Assembly (NCBI GenBank): GCA_040880405.1
Contig: JBBDIM010000126.1
Coordinates: 1-22,993 of the forward strand
Direction of reading: 5' to 3'
From: JBBDIM01 sp040880405
GTDB taxonomy: Bacteria > Planctomycetota > Planctomycetia > Pirellulales > Pirellulaceae
DNA: 22,993 bases
Shown here: piece after piece, positions 1-7,101 of the stretch
How the letters are laid out: each line of letters opens with the position of its first letter
How positions within the stretch are numbered: position 1 is the first letter of the stretch
The notes under the pieces: model-generated
Told to the model about the DNA's origin: nothing
The model's input: the letters and a program-made list of their open reading frames with translations, nothing else
Databases searched by the model: none
Program-made: the position numbers and the translations under genes

Positions 1-1120
1 GGTCGGGAATTTTTGCCTTGTCGGCATGAGACTCGGTGTTGTTGTTGGTCCGGACCGAGATCCCCACGATCCTGATCGGCTGGACTTTCACCAGTTCCAC
101 CTGCATCGTCGCCTCCTTCGAAGTGGGCATAAGTACGGTATCGGTCAGTCCCAACGCGGTAATCGCGGCCGAGACCCACAGCGGTATCGTGACAAAACCG
201 ACGATCGTGGTGATGGTCACCGTCCGAACCGCGGTTTGCGAATGGCCGCCGTAAAGCTTGGTCAGCACAATGGGAAACAGGGCACACGGCATCGCTGCTT
301 GGATCGCGGCCACCTGTTTCAATTCCACCGAAATCGGCAACCACCAAGCTGCGACCAAAATCAATATCGGCAGCACTCCTAATCTTAACAAAACCGACGC
401 CCCATAGGTGGGCCAAGGGCTGCTCGACGATTGCTCGGGCTGTTGAATCGCCAGTTGATCGTAAAACGTCGCTCCGATCAGCAGCATCATCATCGGGATC
501 GCCGCCGACGCGAAGATCCCCACCACCTGCGCGATAAATTCCGGCACGTAGGGGGCCAGGCCCAGGGCGTTGATGATCAAAGAAGCGAGGATCGTCAGGC
601 TGGGCGGATTGAGGACATGCTTCCACCACCCTTTGGTTAGCCCACCGGAGATGACGCTCACGCCGATCGACCAAATCCCCAGTTCCACCCCCACGTTATG
701 CAAAAATAGCACCCCCAGGGCCCTGGAGCCGAAAATCTGTTCGACCAGCGGAATCGGCACAAAACCATAGTTGAAGATGCCGATGCAAACTGCGAATGTT
801 TGCACCTTCCGAGCGGTATCCAGCCCGAGCCATTTGCCACCCAAGGCCCCGCTATAGTACGCGACCAAGCATCCCAGTCCAACGGCCAAAAAACCCCACA
901 GGGGCGGCAGAAAGACGTTGCTGGCATCTTCGAACGCCTCGTTCCCCACCACGTTTTTGAAGATGAAGCAGGGGACCAGGACGCGGATGATCAGCTTCAG
1001 AATGCCGGCGTCCGCTTCCTGGCTGATCCAGCGAGCATACCGAGCCGCGCCGCCAATCGCGATGACGACAAACACCGCCGCGGTTACACTAACGATCATG
1101 ACCACCTGAGAAACGTCCAT
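1..1120 (-). CDS. AEC-family permease continuing in frame into a GyrI/Cass2-like effector-binding domain (3' end cut by window)
   Basis: The frame opens at ATG 1120 and stays open for 373 codons to the window edge. Residues 1-325 show about ten hydrophobic segments (roughly 7-29, 40-59, 70-93, 108-131, 134-157, 172-190, 195-221, 239-262, 269-291, 297-324), with conserved-looking pieces such as FNYGFVPIP and LHNVGVELGIW. This fits the auxin efflux carrier (AEC) family, inner-membrane secondary transporters of small organic anions or similar solutes. From Met339 the chain reads MQVELVKVQPIRIVGISVRT and later KAKIPD. This matches the beginning of the GyrI-like/Cass2 effector-binding fold, a soluble ligand-binding domain seen in AraC-type regulators. 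No stop separates the two parts. The start has no clear Shine-Dalgarno. It is divergent from the chelatase gene at 1227. The substrate is unknown. The permease call is firm; the C-terminal domain rests on only 35 residues. Confidence 0.82.
   Translation of the reverse strand, partial: MDVSQVVMIVSVTAAVFVVIAIGGAARYARWISQEADAGILKLIIRVLVPCFIFKNVVGNEAFEDASNVFLPPLWGFLAVGLGCLVAYYSGALGGKWLGLDTARKVQTFAVCIGIFNYGFVPIPLVEQIFGSRALGVLFLHNVGVELGIWSIGVSVISGGLTKGWWKHVLNPPSLTILASLIINALGLAPYVPEFIAQVVGIFASAAIPMMMLLIGATFYDQLAIQQPEQSSSSPWPTYGASVLLRLGVLPILILVAAWWLPISVELKQVAAIQAAMPCALFPIVLTKLYGGHSQTAVRTVTITTIVGFVTIPLWVSAAITALGLTDTVLMPTSKEATMQVELVKVQPIRIVGISVRTNNNTESHADKAKIPD
104..118 (-). promoter_or_regulatory. Internal Shine-Dalgarno and ATG inside the permease frame
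   Basis: On the minus strand AAGGAGG (112-118) lies 5 nt before an in-frame ATG (104-106), exactly where the effector-binding domain begins. This is a much better ribosome binding site than the one at the permease start. It could allow the soluble domain to be made separately, or mark what used to be an independent gene start. Confidence 0.55.
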
Positions 1121-1226
1121 CGAACCAGCGTAGCGGACGATGGTTGTTTCAACAATGGACCGCCGGGACCGGATCAGATCGGCCCTCAGAATTTGAGTTT
1201 AACGCCTCGTTTTCCCCAAAAAATTC

Positions 1227-1700
1227 ATGAGCAATCCCCCACCTGAGCAGTCTGAGGCCATCGTCGGAATCGTCGTGGTCGACCATGGTTCACGTCGGGC
1301 CGAGAGCAACGATTTGCTATTGGAGGTGGCGGCCTTATTCCAACAAGTTAGCGGATACGAAATCGTCGAACCGGCCCACATGGAACTGGCCGAGCCGACC
1401 ATCGCCCAGGCCTTTTCCCGCTGTGTGGGGCAAGGGGCGAACTTGGTGGTGGTGCATCCTTACTTTCTCTCGCCAGGGCGGCACTGGAGTCAGGATATTC
1501 CCCGCTTGGCCGCGGAGGCGGCCTCCCAGCATCCCGGCATCCGCCACCTCGTCACCTCGCCATTGGGACTGCACCGGCAACTAGCCGAGGTCATGCGGCA
1601 CCGGATCGAAACCTGCCTGGCCCATACGCACGCCGGCGGCCCACCTTGCGATTTGTGCGCCGAAAATGGCGGGTGCCAAATCCAGGAAGGAGCGTCATGA
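1227..1700 (+). CDS. CbiX/SirB-like sirohydrochlorin chelatase family protein
   Basis: The product has 157 residues, the length of short single-domain CbiX/SirB chelatases, which insert Co2+ or Fe2+ into sirohydrochlorin for cobalamin or siroheme synthesis. Family signatures are visible: an N-terminal beta strand followed by DHGSRR (19-24, with metal-binding His20) and HPYFLSPGRH (77-86, second metal-site His77). The C-terminal tail carries four cysteines (C130, C141, C144, C150) in a His-rich stretch with a CxxC. This resembles the C-terminal Fe-S motif described in some CbiX proteins, but cluster binding here is inference. The ATG at 1227 has no obvious Shine-Dalgarno. The stop overlaps the start of the next ORF by 4 nt (ATGA), so the two are translationally coupled. 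No other tetrapyrrole gene is in the window, so the metal (Co or Fe) cannot be assigned. Confidence 0.85.
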   Translation: MSNPPPEQSEAIVGIVVVDHGSRRAESNDLLLEVAALFQQVSGYEIVEPAHMELAEPTIAQAFSRCVGQGANLVVVHPYFLSPGRHWSQDIPRLAAEAASQHPGIRHLVTSPLGLHRQLAEVMRHRIETCLAHTHAGGPPCDLCAENGGCQIQEGAS

Positions 1701-1780
1701 CACGACTCCTCGCGGAATGGATCGGCGTGTTGGCTTTGATCGTCGGCCTGGGTCTGGTGGGCTACCCGATAACAATTTGA
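1697..1780 (+). CDS. 27-residue membrane micro-protein
   Basis: A very short ORF encodes MTRLLAEWIGVLALIVGLGL followed by VGYPITI: a short polar N-terminus and one continuous hydrophobic segment of about 19 residues, typical of a single-pass membrane peptide. It overlaps the chelatase stop codon in an ATGA arrangement, is preceded by a good Shine-Dalgarno (AAGGAG about 5 nt upstream), and is followed 12 nt later by the next gene with its own strong site. That context, rather than the sequence, makes it credible as a real gene. The function is unknown. It may anchor or assist a partner of the chelatase operon, or act as a translational coupler. Confidence 0.55.
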   Translation: MTRLLAEWIGVLALIVGLGLVGYPITI

Positions 1781-1792
1781 GGAGGGAAACTC

Positions 1793-2011
1793 ATGACTGA
1801 TCCCAAACCACATCCCCATCATCAGCGCACGCTCCAGATCCTGAGGCAAATGACGCCCGAGCAAAAACTGGCTCAGGTCTTCAAGCTCAACGAACGAGTC
1901 TTGAACCTGATGCGTGCCGGACTGCGGCACCGATATCCCGACCTGACCGAAGCCGAATTGCACCAAAGGTATCTGGAACTACGGGCCCGATGTCACAACA
2001 GGAATTATTAA
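1793..2011 (+). CDS. Small helical protein of unknown function, third gene of the chelatase operon
   Basis: The 72-residue product starts at ATG 1793, preceded by GAGGAGG about 7 nt upstream. It has a His-rich N-terminus (KPHPHH), then a run that looks entirely alpha-helical and amphipathic (TPEQKLAQVFKLNERVLNLM, then RAGLRHRYPDLTEAELHQRY). No signal peptide or membrane segment is seen. This pattern (TPEQKL, then GLRxRYPDLTEAEL) resembles small conserved bacterial proteins of unknown function that I cannot name with certainty. It follows the membrane micro-protein by 12 nt and is presumably co-transcribed with it and the chelatase. A role linked to tetrapyrrole or metal handling is inference only. 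Confidence 0.75.
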   Translation: MTDPKPHPHHQRTLQILRQMTPEQKLAQVFKLNERVLNLMRAGLRHRYPDLTEAELHQRYLELRARCHNRNY

Positions 2012-2054
2012 CGCGGGTTACATTCCGCGCGCAAAACCAGGGACTTGTTCAAGC

Positions 2055-4289
2055 CTACCGCAGTTGAAACTCGCACCGCACCACCTTCTCGACCAAGTCC
2101 TGCGGGACGTAGTAATAGTGGTTGGTGGCTTCGTAGCCGATGCGACAGTCTTCTCGCGCCAGAAGGTGAAGCTGCTTGGCCGTTTCGATCTCTTGCCGCA
2201 GCATCCGCTGCATGGTGGCGGAGTCGCCAGCGCCTCTGGCCTGGATATACCGTGACTGGTTGGCGGTCGATTCAAAGTGCAGTCGGGCCGCCTGGGCAAT
2301 GCGGAGCGTTTCCGCGACGGCCGAGGACAAGTTGAGCCCCTGGGCGAGTTCCGTTTCCCCTTCTTTCCAAAGCGCAACGAGCTTGTCGAATTGGCTAATA
2401 AAGATATCGGCCGGGTAGGGGCCCCGCCACGCGTTCAGGTCATCGTAAGGAAAGCAGACCATGGTCGAAGCGTAACCGGTGGGCCGATCGTACAACAGAT
2501 TGGCGGGGCCGACCTGTTGCGGGCCTCGGTAGAGATAGCTGTTGTTAAACGGCAACTCTCGAAAGCCTTCGCTCATCTTGCTCCAGGCCGCTCGGACGTG
2601 CGGCGCGGCTTCGCCGTAGTAACGACGCGCGACCTGCTCTAGGGCCTCTTCCTTGGTGGTCTCCGGGTGGTCGAAAAATTGCTGGGCAATCGCCAGATTG
2701 GGCGAAGGATATCCACCCAAGCTCCAACTGAGCATCGCACCATCGACCTGATGCGCCACCAGGTTTTCCATGTGCTCCGCCACCAGATCCAGGACCGGCA
2801 AATAGGGGACCGCCGAGAGTTCCCAGGTGTTGTTCACCTGTAGTTTGGCCAAGGTTTTCAGGCCCCGTTTTTGCGCGGCTTGCCAGTGGGTGGTCGCCCG
2901 AGGGCCAGGGCCCACGCCGCTAATCGAGTACTCACCGATGACGGTCTTCACGCCTCCCCGATCGATCGGCAGGGCCCACTCGCTGACCGACATGAGCCAG
3001 GTGTTTTCCGGCATCGCCTCAATGTGATCGATGGCAAGGCCGTGCCGAGCCCAGCCCCAGTCCCAGCAAAATACATGAGCCTCCGGAGCTGCTTTATGAA
3101 CACCCTCGGCCAGCGCGGCATTCAACTCCGCGATGATCTCGGCCGGCGTCCGATGTTGGCAACGGGGACAGCCCGCCTCGTTGAAGCTCGACGCACAGTG
3201 GGTGAAGTTTTCGGAGGCGGTGATGGTGAAGATTCCTCCGAGATTCGGGACTGCCGTAAAGACCGATTCAATCGAATCGGAGAGCCAACGACGGACCGCA
3301 GGCACACTGGTGCAAAGGGCCGCATCGCCCCCTTTGACTGTCCCTTGAAGTTCTTGCCGCGACTCAAAAAAGTTGAGCGGCATGGCCCGGGGTTCGTTCA
3401 TGTAGAGATAAATTTTGATCCCGTGGCCCTGGGCCCGGCGGGCCAGTTGCCGCAACTTGGCCAAGCGTTCTCGGTGTCCCTCGCCAAACTCCGGGAAAAG
3501 CTCGCTCGGCGGAGCCAACTGACGCAGCACAACATGCAGCCAGACACCGTTGACCCCATGATCGGCCAACCGCTTGAGCAAGGCATCGGGGTACGGATCG
3601 GCCGCGTCGTCGGCCAGGGGATCGCCGAAGGTGCCGAAGTAGGAATACAAAAACCGTGGTGCCGCATCCTGGTCCCCTGATTCCGCAGGCTGCTTCTCGG
3701 GCTGGGGCAATTCTGGGCCCGATTCCAGGTGTTCCGCAAACGCGAACCGAGGCTGGGCGTCGACGAGTGATTCCTCGGAAAAGTGGGCCTGGACAACCTC
3801 GCGAATCTCCGCGGCTCGGGCCGCCTGCGCCTCGGTCGGTGGTTGCCAGATGACGAGCGGACAGTGCGGTTTCAAGCTGCCCAGTTTGATGTACAGAAAA
3901 TCATCTTCGCGCAGCGAGAACGCCAACTGCGATTCACTCATGTTCAGCAGTGTGAGCAGTTGCTCGTACGGCAGCAGGTGCCAGTTGCGGCGAATGATGG
4001 AAATGTAACCTTGGGTGTCCCACTGGGGCGAACCGGCGGCGACACTCTCCGGTAGTCCCATGCCGGTGGCGGTGGCGATGATGTTCTCGGGCGAGGTTTC
4101 GAGGACTGCCGCCAATCGCTCGGCCGGTAGCAGGCCCCAGTTTCGCCAAACGACGGCATGGGCAGGCGTCGGAAAGTGGTCCGCCGCCAAGGGCTGTTTC
4201 TCGCTAGTGGTCGGTAACTGCTCGTCGGCCGCCGCCGAGAGTAGCGGCAATAAACACAAGAGCGACATGAAGAAGGGAAGGCGGATCAC
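2055..4289 (-). CDS. Secreted glycoside-hydrolase-like protein with TIM-barrel core
   Basis: I choose GTG 4289 as the start, giving 744 residues. GGAG lies about 10 nt upstream, and the product begins MIRLPFFMSLLCLLPLLSAA, a normal signal peptide likely cut after SAAA. The frame is open upstream to 4394, but that extension is Pro/Arg-rich and would bury the signal. Residues about 43-80 and 97-135 contain a duplicated motif (RNWGLLPAERLAAVLE and RNWHLLPYEQLLTLLN). Residues about 213-560 have the alternating strand/helix look of a (beta/alpha)8 barrel, with FGTFGDP, GIKIYLYMNEPRA and SWSLGGYPSPN segments. A Cys cluster (THC...GCPRC, about 365-377) recalls the zinc cluster of GH42-like enzymes. 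I cannot assign a GH family or substrate; GH20/GH42/GH123-like enzymes are possible. The C-terminal 180 residues are helical. Location: periplasm or outside. Confidence 0.72.
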   Translation of the reverse strand: MIRLPFFMSLLCLLPLLSAAADEQLPTTSEKQPLAADHFPTPAHAVVWRNWGLLPAERLAAVLETSPENIIATATGMGLPESVAAGSPQWDTQGYISIIRRNWHLLPYEQLLTLLNMSESQLAFSLREDDFLYIKLGSLKPHCPLVIWQPPTEAQAARAAEIREVVQAHFSEESLVDAQPRFAFAEHLESGPELPQPEKQPAESGDQDAAPRFLYSYFGTFGDPLADDAADPYPDALLKRLADHGVNGVWLHVVLRQLAPPSELFPEFGEGHRERLAKLRQLARRAQGHGIKIYLYMNEPRAMPLNFFESRQELQGTVKGGDAALCTSVPAVRRWLSDSIESVFTAVPNLGGIFTITASENFTHCASSFNEAGCPRCQHRTPAEIIAELNAALAEGVHKAAPEAHVFCWDWGWARHGLAIDHIEAMPENTWLMSVSEWALPIDRGGVKTVIGEYSISGVGPGPRATTHWQAAQKRGLKTLAKLQVNNTWELSAVPYLPVLDLVAEHMENLVAHQVDGAMLSWSLGGYPSPNLAIAQQFFDHPETTKEEALEQVARRYYGEAAPHVRAAWSKMSEGFRELPFNNSYLYRGPQQVGPANLLYDRPTGYASTMVCFPYDDLNAWRGPYPADIFISQFDKLVALWKEGETELAQGLNLSSAVAETLRIAQAARLHFESTANQSRYIQARGAGDSATMQRMLRQEIETAKQLHLLAREDCRIGYEATNHYYYVPQDLVEKVVRCEFQLR

Positions 4290-4573
4290 GAAGACTCTCC
4301 AGCGGGCGGGGGAAGTGGGGAACTCGGGTGGGAACCTCTTAGAGTAACCTGCCCTGGGCGAGAGGGGCAAGTGTTTCCCACGTCGCGAGATCACGCACGG
4401 TGAAAATGGAAGACGTTTTTCTTCTCGGGCCCGAAGCCCCGGAAATTGATTGTTTCGCGTCCATTTCCCACCATCTTTTTCCCGCCCGACGTGAAATCGC
4501 GGCTCATCTCAGTTAAAATCGAGAGTGAATAACAGCATCTCTCACCCGCCCCCGCATCCACGTGTAGCCACCC

Positions 4574-6322
4574 ATGAAACGCTTGCTCTTGACTCTGTGT
4601 CTTTTTACTACCTTCTCCGCCATCGCCTCGGCCCAGGCTCCCAACTATCCGACGCCGCCGGAGGCGAAACGCCAGGAGGGAGTTCCTGTTGGGACGCTGA
4701 CCCGGGGGACCTTTGCCGATTCAAAGATCTACCCCGGCACTACCAGGGACTACACGATCTACATCCCCGATCAGTACCAAGCGGATGGCGAAGAGGCGGC
4801 GCTCATGGTCTTTCAGGATGGGGACGGGTTTTGTCGCGATCGGGGCGGCTCTCGGGCCCATATCGTGTTCGACAACCTGATTCATGAAAAGGCGATGCCG
4901 GTCACGATCGGTCTGTTCATCAACCCCGGCGTCCTTCCGCCGGTTAAGGAAGGGGATCATGTGCAGCTCAATCGCTCGATTGAGTACGACACCCTGAGCG
5001 ACGCCTATGCTCGGTTTCTGATCGAGGAATTTCTGCCGTATGTTCAGGCGGAGCACAACGTCAAAATCTCGAACGATCCGAACCGCCGCGGACTGTGCGG
5101 TTCCTCATCTGGGGCAATCGCAGCGTTCACCGCCGCTTGGCATCGGCCCGATTCGTTTCGCCGTGTTTATTCCATTGTGGGCACTTACACCGGGCACCGA
5201 GGTGGCGACGACTACCCCACGTTCGTCCGCCGAACCGATCCGAAACCGCTGCGGGTCTTCATGCAGGACAACACGGACGACCTCGACCTGGGCTCAGGCG
5301 ACTGGTGGATCGCCAACCTGAGCTTGTTTCGGGCCTTGGAGTTTTCCGGCTATGAAGTCGACCACCGCTGGGGCGAAGGGGGGCACAACCAAAACCATGG
5401 AGCGTCGATCTTTCCGGAGGTGATGCGGTGGCTCTGGGAAACCGAGACCGTCGAGTCGCATCCGGACAAATATCGCTCCAGCTCGAAGAACTATATCGAC
5501 CTGACAACCGACTGGGAGGTCGTCTCCGAGGGGCACCAGTGGGCGGAAGGGATGGTTTCGCTCGCCGATGGTACCCTCTTTTTCACCGATGTCCGTGCCG
5601 ACAAGCTGTACAAGATTACGCCCGATGGAACGCGCAGTGTCGTCGATGATCAGACCGGCAAAGCGAATGGGTTGGCCCTCGGCCCCGATGGCAGAATCTA
5701 CGGCGCAGCCGGCGGTGCCAAGGAAATCCGAGCCTGGGATCCGGCGACCCGCAAACGAGAAACGATCGCCTCCGGCACGCACGCCAACGATTTGGTGGTG
5801 CATCACCAAGGGCACATCTACTATACCGATCCCCAAGCGGGCAAGGTTTGGCATGTGGCGCCCGGTACCAACAAGCCGGTCGCGGCCGATCCTAACTTTC
5901 CCAACCCCAACGGGATCGCCCTTTCGGCAGACCAGAGCATGCTGTACGTGACTGACTTCTCCGGTCGGTTTGTGTACTCGTACCAGATTCAGCCGGACGG
6001 CTCACTCAAGTACAAGGTGCCGTTCTTCCATGCTCAGGTGCCGGTCGCCACTGAAACGGCCCACTTGGACGGGATGTGCGTCAACTCCGACGGAAACCTG
6101 TTGGTCGCCAGCAGCGTCGGGGTTCAGATTTTCGACCCTCGGGGCCGCATTCTGATTGTCCTGCCGAGGCCGCACGTGACCGACAACCGAATCAACTACG
6201 TGACCTTCGGCGGACCCGACCGCAAAACTTTGTACATCGCTACCGCCGGCACGATCTACAAACGCCCGGCTAAGAGTTTTGAGGGCGTTGACCCGACGAA
6301 GCCGTTCAAGGGCAAGAAGTAA
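4574..6322 (+). CDS. Secreted esterase (CE1/enterochelin-esterase type) fused to an SMP-30/gluconolactonase propeller
   Basis: This 582-residue protein has two enzyme domains. A signal peptide (MKRLLLTLCLFTTFSAIASA, cut before QAPNY) is followed by an alpha/beta-hydrolase esterase domain (about 35-295). That domain has the nucleophile elbow GSSSG with Ser178, a likely Asp near 232-236 (QDNTDDLD) and a His at 271 or 275 (GGHNQNH). Residues about 310-570 form an SMP-30/gluconolactonase-like beta-propeller with repeated blades (WAEGMVSLADGTLFFTDVRA, GKANGLALGPDGRIYG, FPNPNGIALSADQSMLYVTD, HLDGMCVNSDGNLLVA). These include the Glu, Asn and Asp positions that bind the metal in that family. The likely role is cleavage of ester-linked groups on plant or algal polysaccharide and lactone or sugar-acid handling in the periplasm; this is inferred from the families. 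The gene is single and divergent from the GH-like gene at 2055-4289. Confidence 0.88.
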   Translation: MKRLLLTLCLFTTFSAIASAQAPNYPTPPEAKRQEGVPVGTLTRGTFADSKIYPGTTRDYTIYIPDQYQADGEEAALMVFQDGDGFCRDRGGSRAHIVFDNLIHEKAMPVTIGLFINPGVLPPVKEGDHVQLNRSIEYDTLSDAYARFLIEEFLPYVQAEHNVKISNDPNRRGLCGSSSGAIAAFTAAWHRPDSFRRVYSIVGTYTGHRGGDDYPTFVRRTDPKPLRVFMQDNTDDLDLGSGDWWIANLSLFRALEFSGYEVDHRWGEGGHNQNHGASIFPEVMRWLWETETVESHPDKYRSSSKNYIDLTTDWEVVSEGHQWAEGMVSLADGTLFFTDVRADKLYKITPDGTRSVVDDQTGKANGLALGPDGRIYGAAGGAKEIRAWDPATRKRETIASGTHANDLVVHHQGHIYYTDPQAGKVWHVAPGTNKPVAADPNFPNPNGIALSADQSMLYVTDFSGRFVYSYQIQPDGSLKYKVPFFHAQVPVATETAHLDGMCVNSDGNLLVASSVGVQIFDPRGRILIVLPRPHVTDNRINYVTFGGPDRKTLYIATAGTIYKRPAKSFEGVDPTKPFKGKK

Positions 6323-6370
6323 GACGTGTCCCGAAATTCAGTCTCCGAGGCATCGGGATCTAACGGAACC

Positions 6371-6607
6371 GGGGATGAGTTCAATTACAAAGAGTCGGCG
6401 GCCTAGAACCCTCGGCCGCGGCACCCGTAATTAAACTTATCCCATTCCAAACGCTCTATCCACAACACCCGTCCCCCCAGTAATCGACCCGGGAGACTAG
6501 GCGTAGCGATCGGCTCATACGCCAAATACTTACGGGGATAAGTACAATTACAGAGACCGCGGCCCAAACTTCTTGACCTCCGACTCTTTGTAATTGAACT
6601 CATCCCC
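6371..6607. repeat. 237-nt MITE-like element with nested palindromes (copies A and B of a 74-nt repeat)
   Basis: This is the main content of the gene-free stretch 6323-6637. The outer ends are perfect inverted repeats of 28 nt: the plus strand begins GGGGATGAGTTCAATTACAA at 6371, and the same sequence reads inward from 6607 on the minus strand. Each end is itself an imperfect hairpin of about 74 nt (A 6371-6443, B 6534-6607), whose inner arm reads TAATT...ACTTATCCC or its mirror image. The two hairpins sit tail to tail around a 90-nt middle, as in paired REP (BIME) or MITE elements. No ORF and no clear target duplication is visible. It lies between two convergent genes, so it may also stop transcription from both sides. 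Confidence 0.8.
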
Positions 6608-6637
6608 TTTTGGCGAACCTTGCCATTTAACCCCGCA

Positions 6638-6898
6638 TCAATGCCCGGCGGCGTGTTTCTTTTCTCTTTCTTCTTTTTCTTTGTGTTCGCGACGTTCTTT
6701 GGTTCGCTGCTCTTCGATTTCTCGGTTCGTGCCGTAACCGACGACCAGCATCCCCAAGGCGATCAAGAGGACCGTGAAGATGTAATTGAGGACCCAGCTT
6801 TTCCCCTCTTCCTCCGCTTCCTGGGCCATCAGCGGATTGGCGGCCACATGCATGAAGGCGAGGGTCAGGATGATCCAGAAGGTGCGGAGTATTTTCAT
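6638..6898 (-). CDS. Small membrane protein with charged C-terminal tail
   Basis: The 86-residue product begins with a signal-peptide-like segment (MKILRTFWIILTLAFMHVAA, possible cleavage after LMAQ). It is followed by an acidic patch (EAEEEGK), one clear transmembrane helix (about 36-54, YIFTVLLIALGMLVVGYG), and a highly charged tail (REIEEQRTKERREHKEKEER) predicted to be a long helix or coiled coil. I recognise no family. Its signal peptide, transmembrane helix and codon use support a real gene, though no Shine-Dalgarno precedes ATG 6898. It is divergent from the FGE-like gene at 7102, with about 200 nt between the starts. A membrane anchor for a cytoplasmic partner is a plausible but unproven role. 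Confidence 0.7.
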   Translation of the reverse strand: MKILRTFWIILTLAFMHVAANPLMAQEAEEEGKSWVLNYIFTVLLIALGMLVVGYGTNREIEEQRTKERREHKEKEEREKKHAAGH

Positions 6899-7101
6899 CA
6901 GGCTTGATTCACACGGTGGTCGTTAGTAGAAGCGAGGGCCGCATTCTGCCCCGGAAGCAATATGGGGGCGTCCGCTTCAGTATAATTGCAGATCCACCCC
7001 GAAGACAAACTCCCCCCGAGCGAAAAAGGGCAATTGTCCTGGATTATGGCTCCCCGCGGTGGGTTTCGTCGTCTCAAGTCCTCAATTTCAGGAGTTTTTC
7101 G

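Noticed and set aside
2012..2029. Weak CGCGG/CCGCG stem after the 72-residue gene
   Set aside because: It has only 5 bp with a long loop and no T-run, so it is not convincing as a terminator.
2871..3680. 269-codon plus-strand ORF
   Set aside because: It is antisense to the GH-like gene and has an Arg/Pro-rich composition typical of a shadow frame.
4290..4394. 35-codon upstream extension of the GH-like gene to ATG 4394
   Set aside because: It would place a Pro/Arg-rich segment before a good signal peptide; GTG 4289 with GGAG upstream fits better.
6981..6986. Perfect TATAAT in the divergent gap before the FGE-like gene
   Set aside because: No acceptable -35 box at 16-18 nt on the plus strand, so a promoter cannot be supported.
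6904..7101. 66-codon upstream extension of the FGE-like gene
   Set aside because: There is no signal or similarity in this part, and ATG 7102 has a Shine-Dalgarno and opens a signal peptide.
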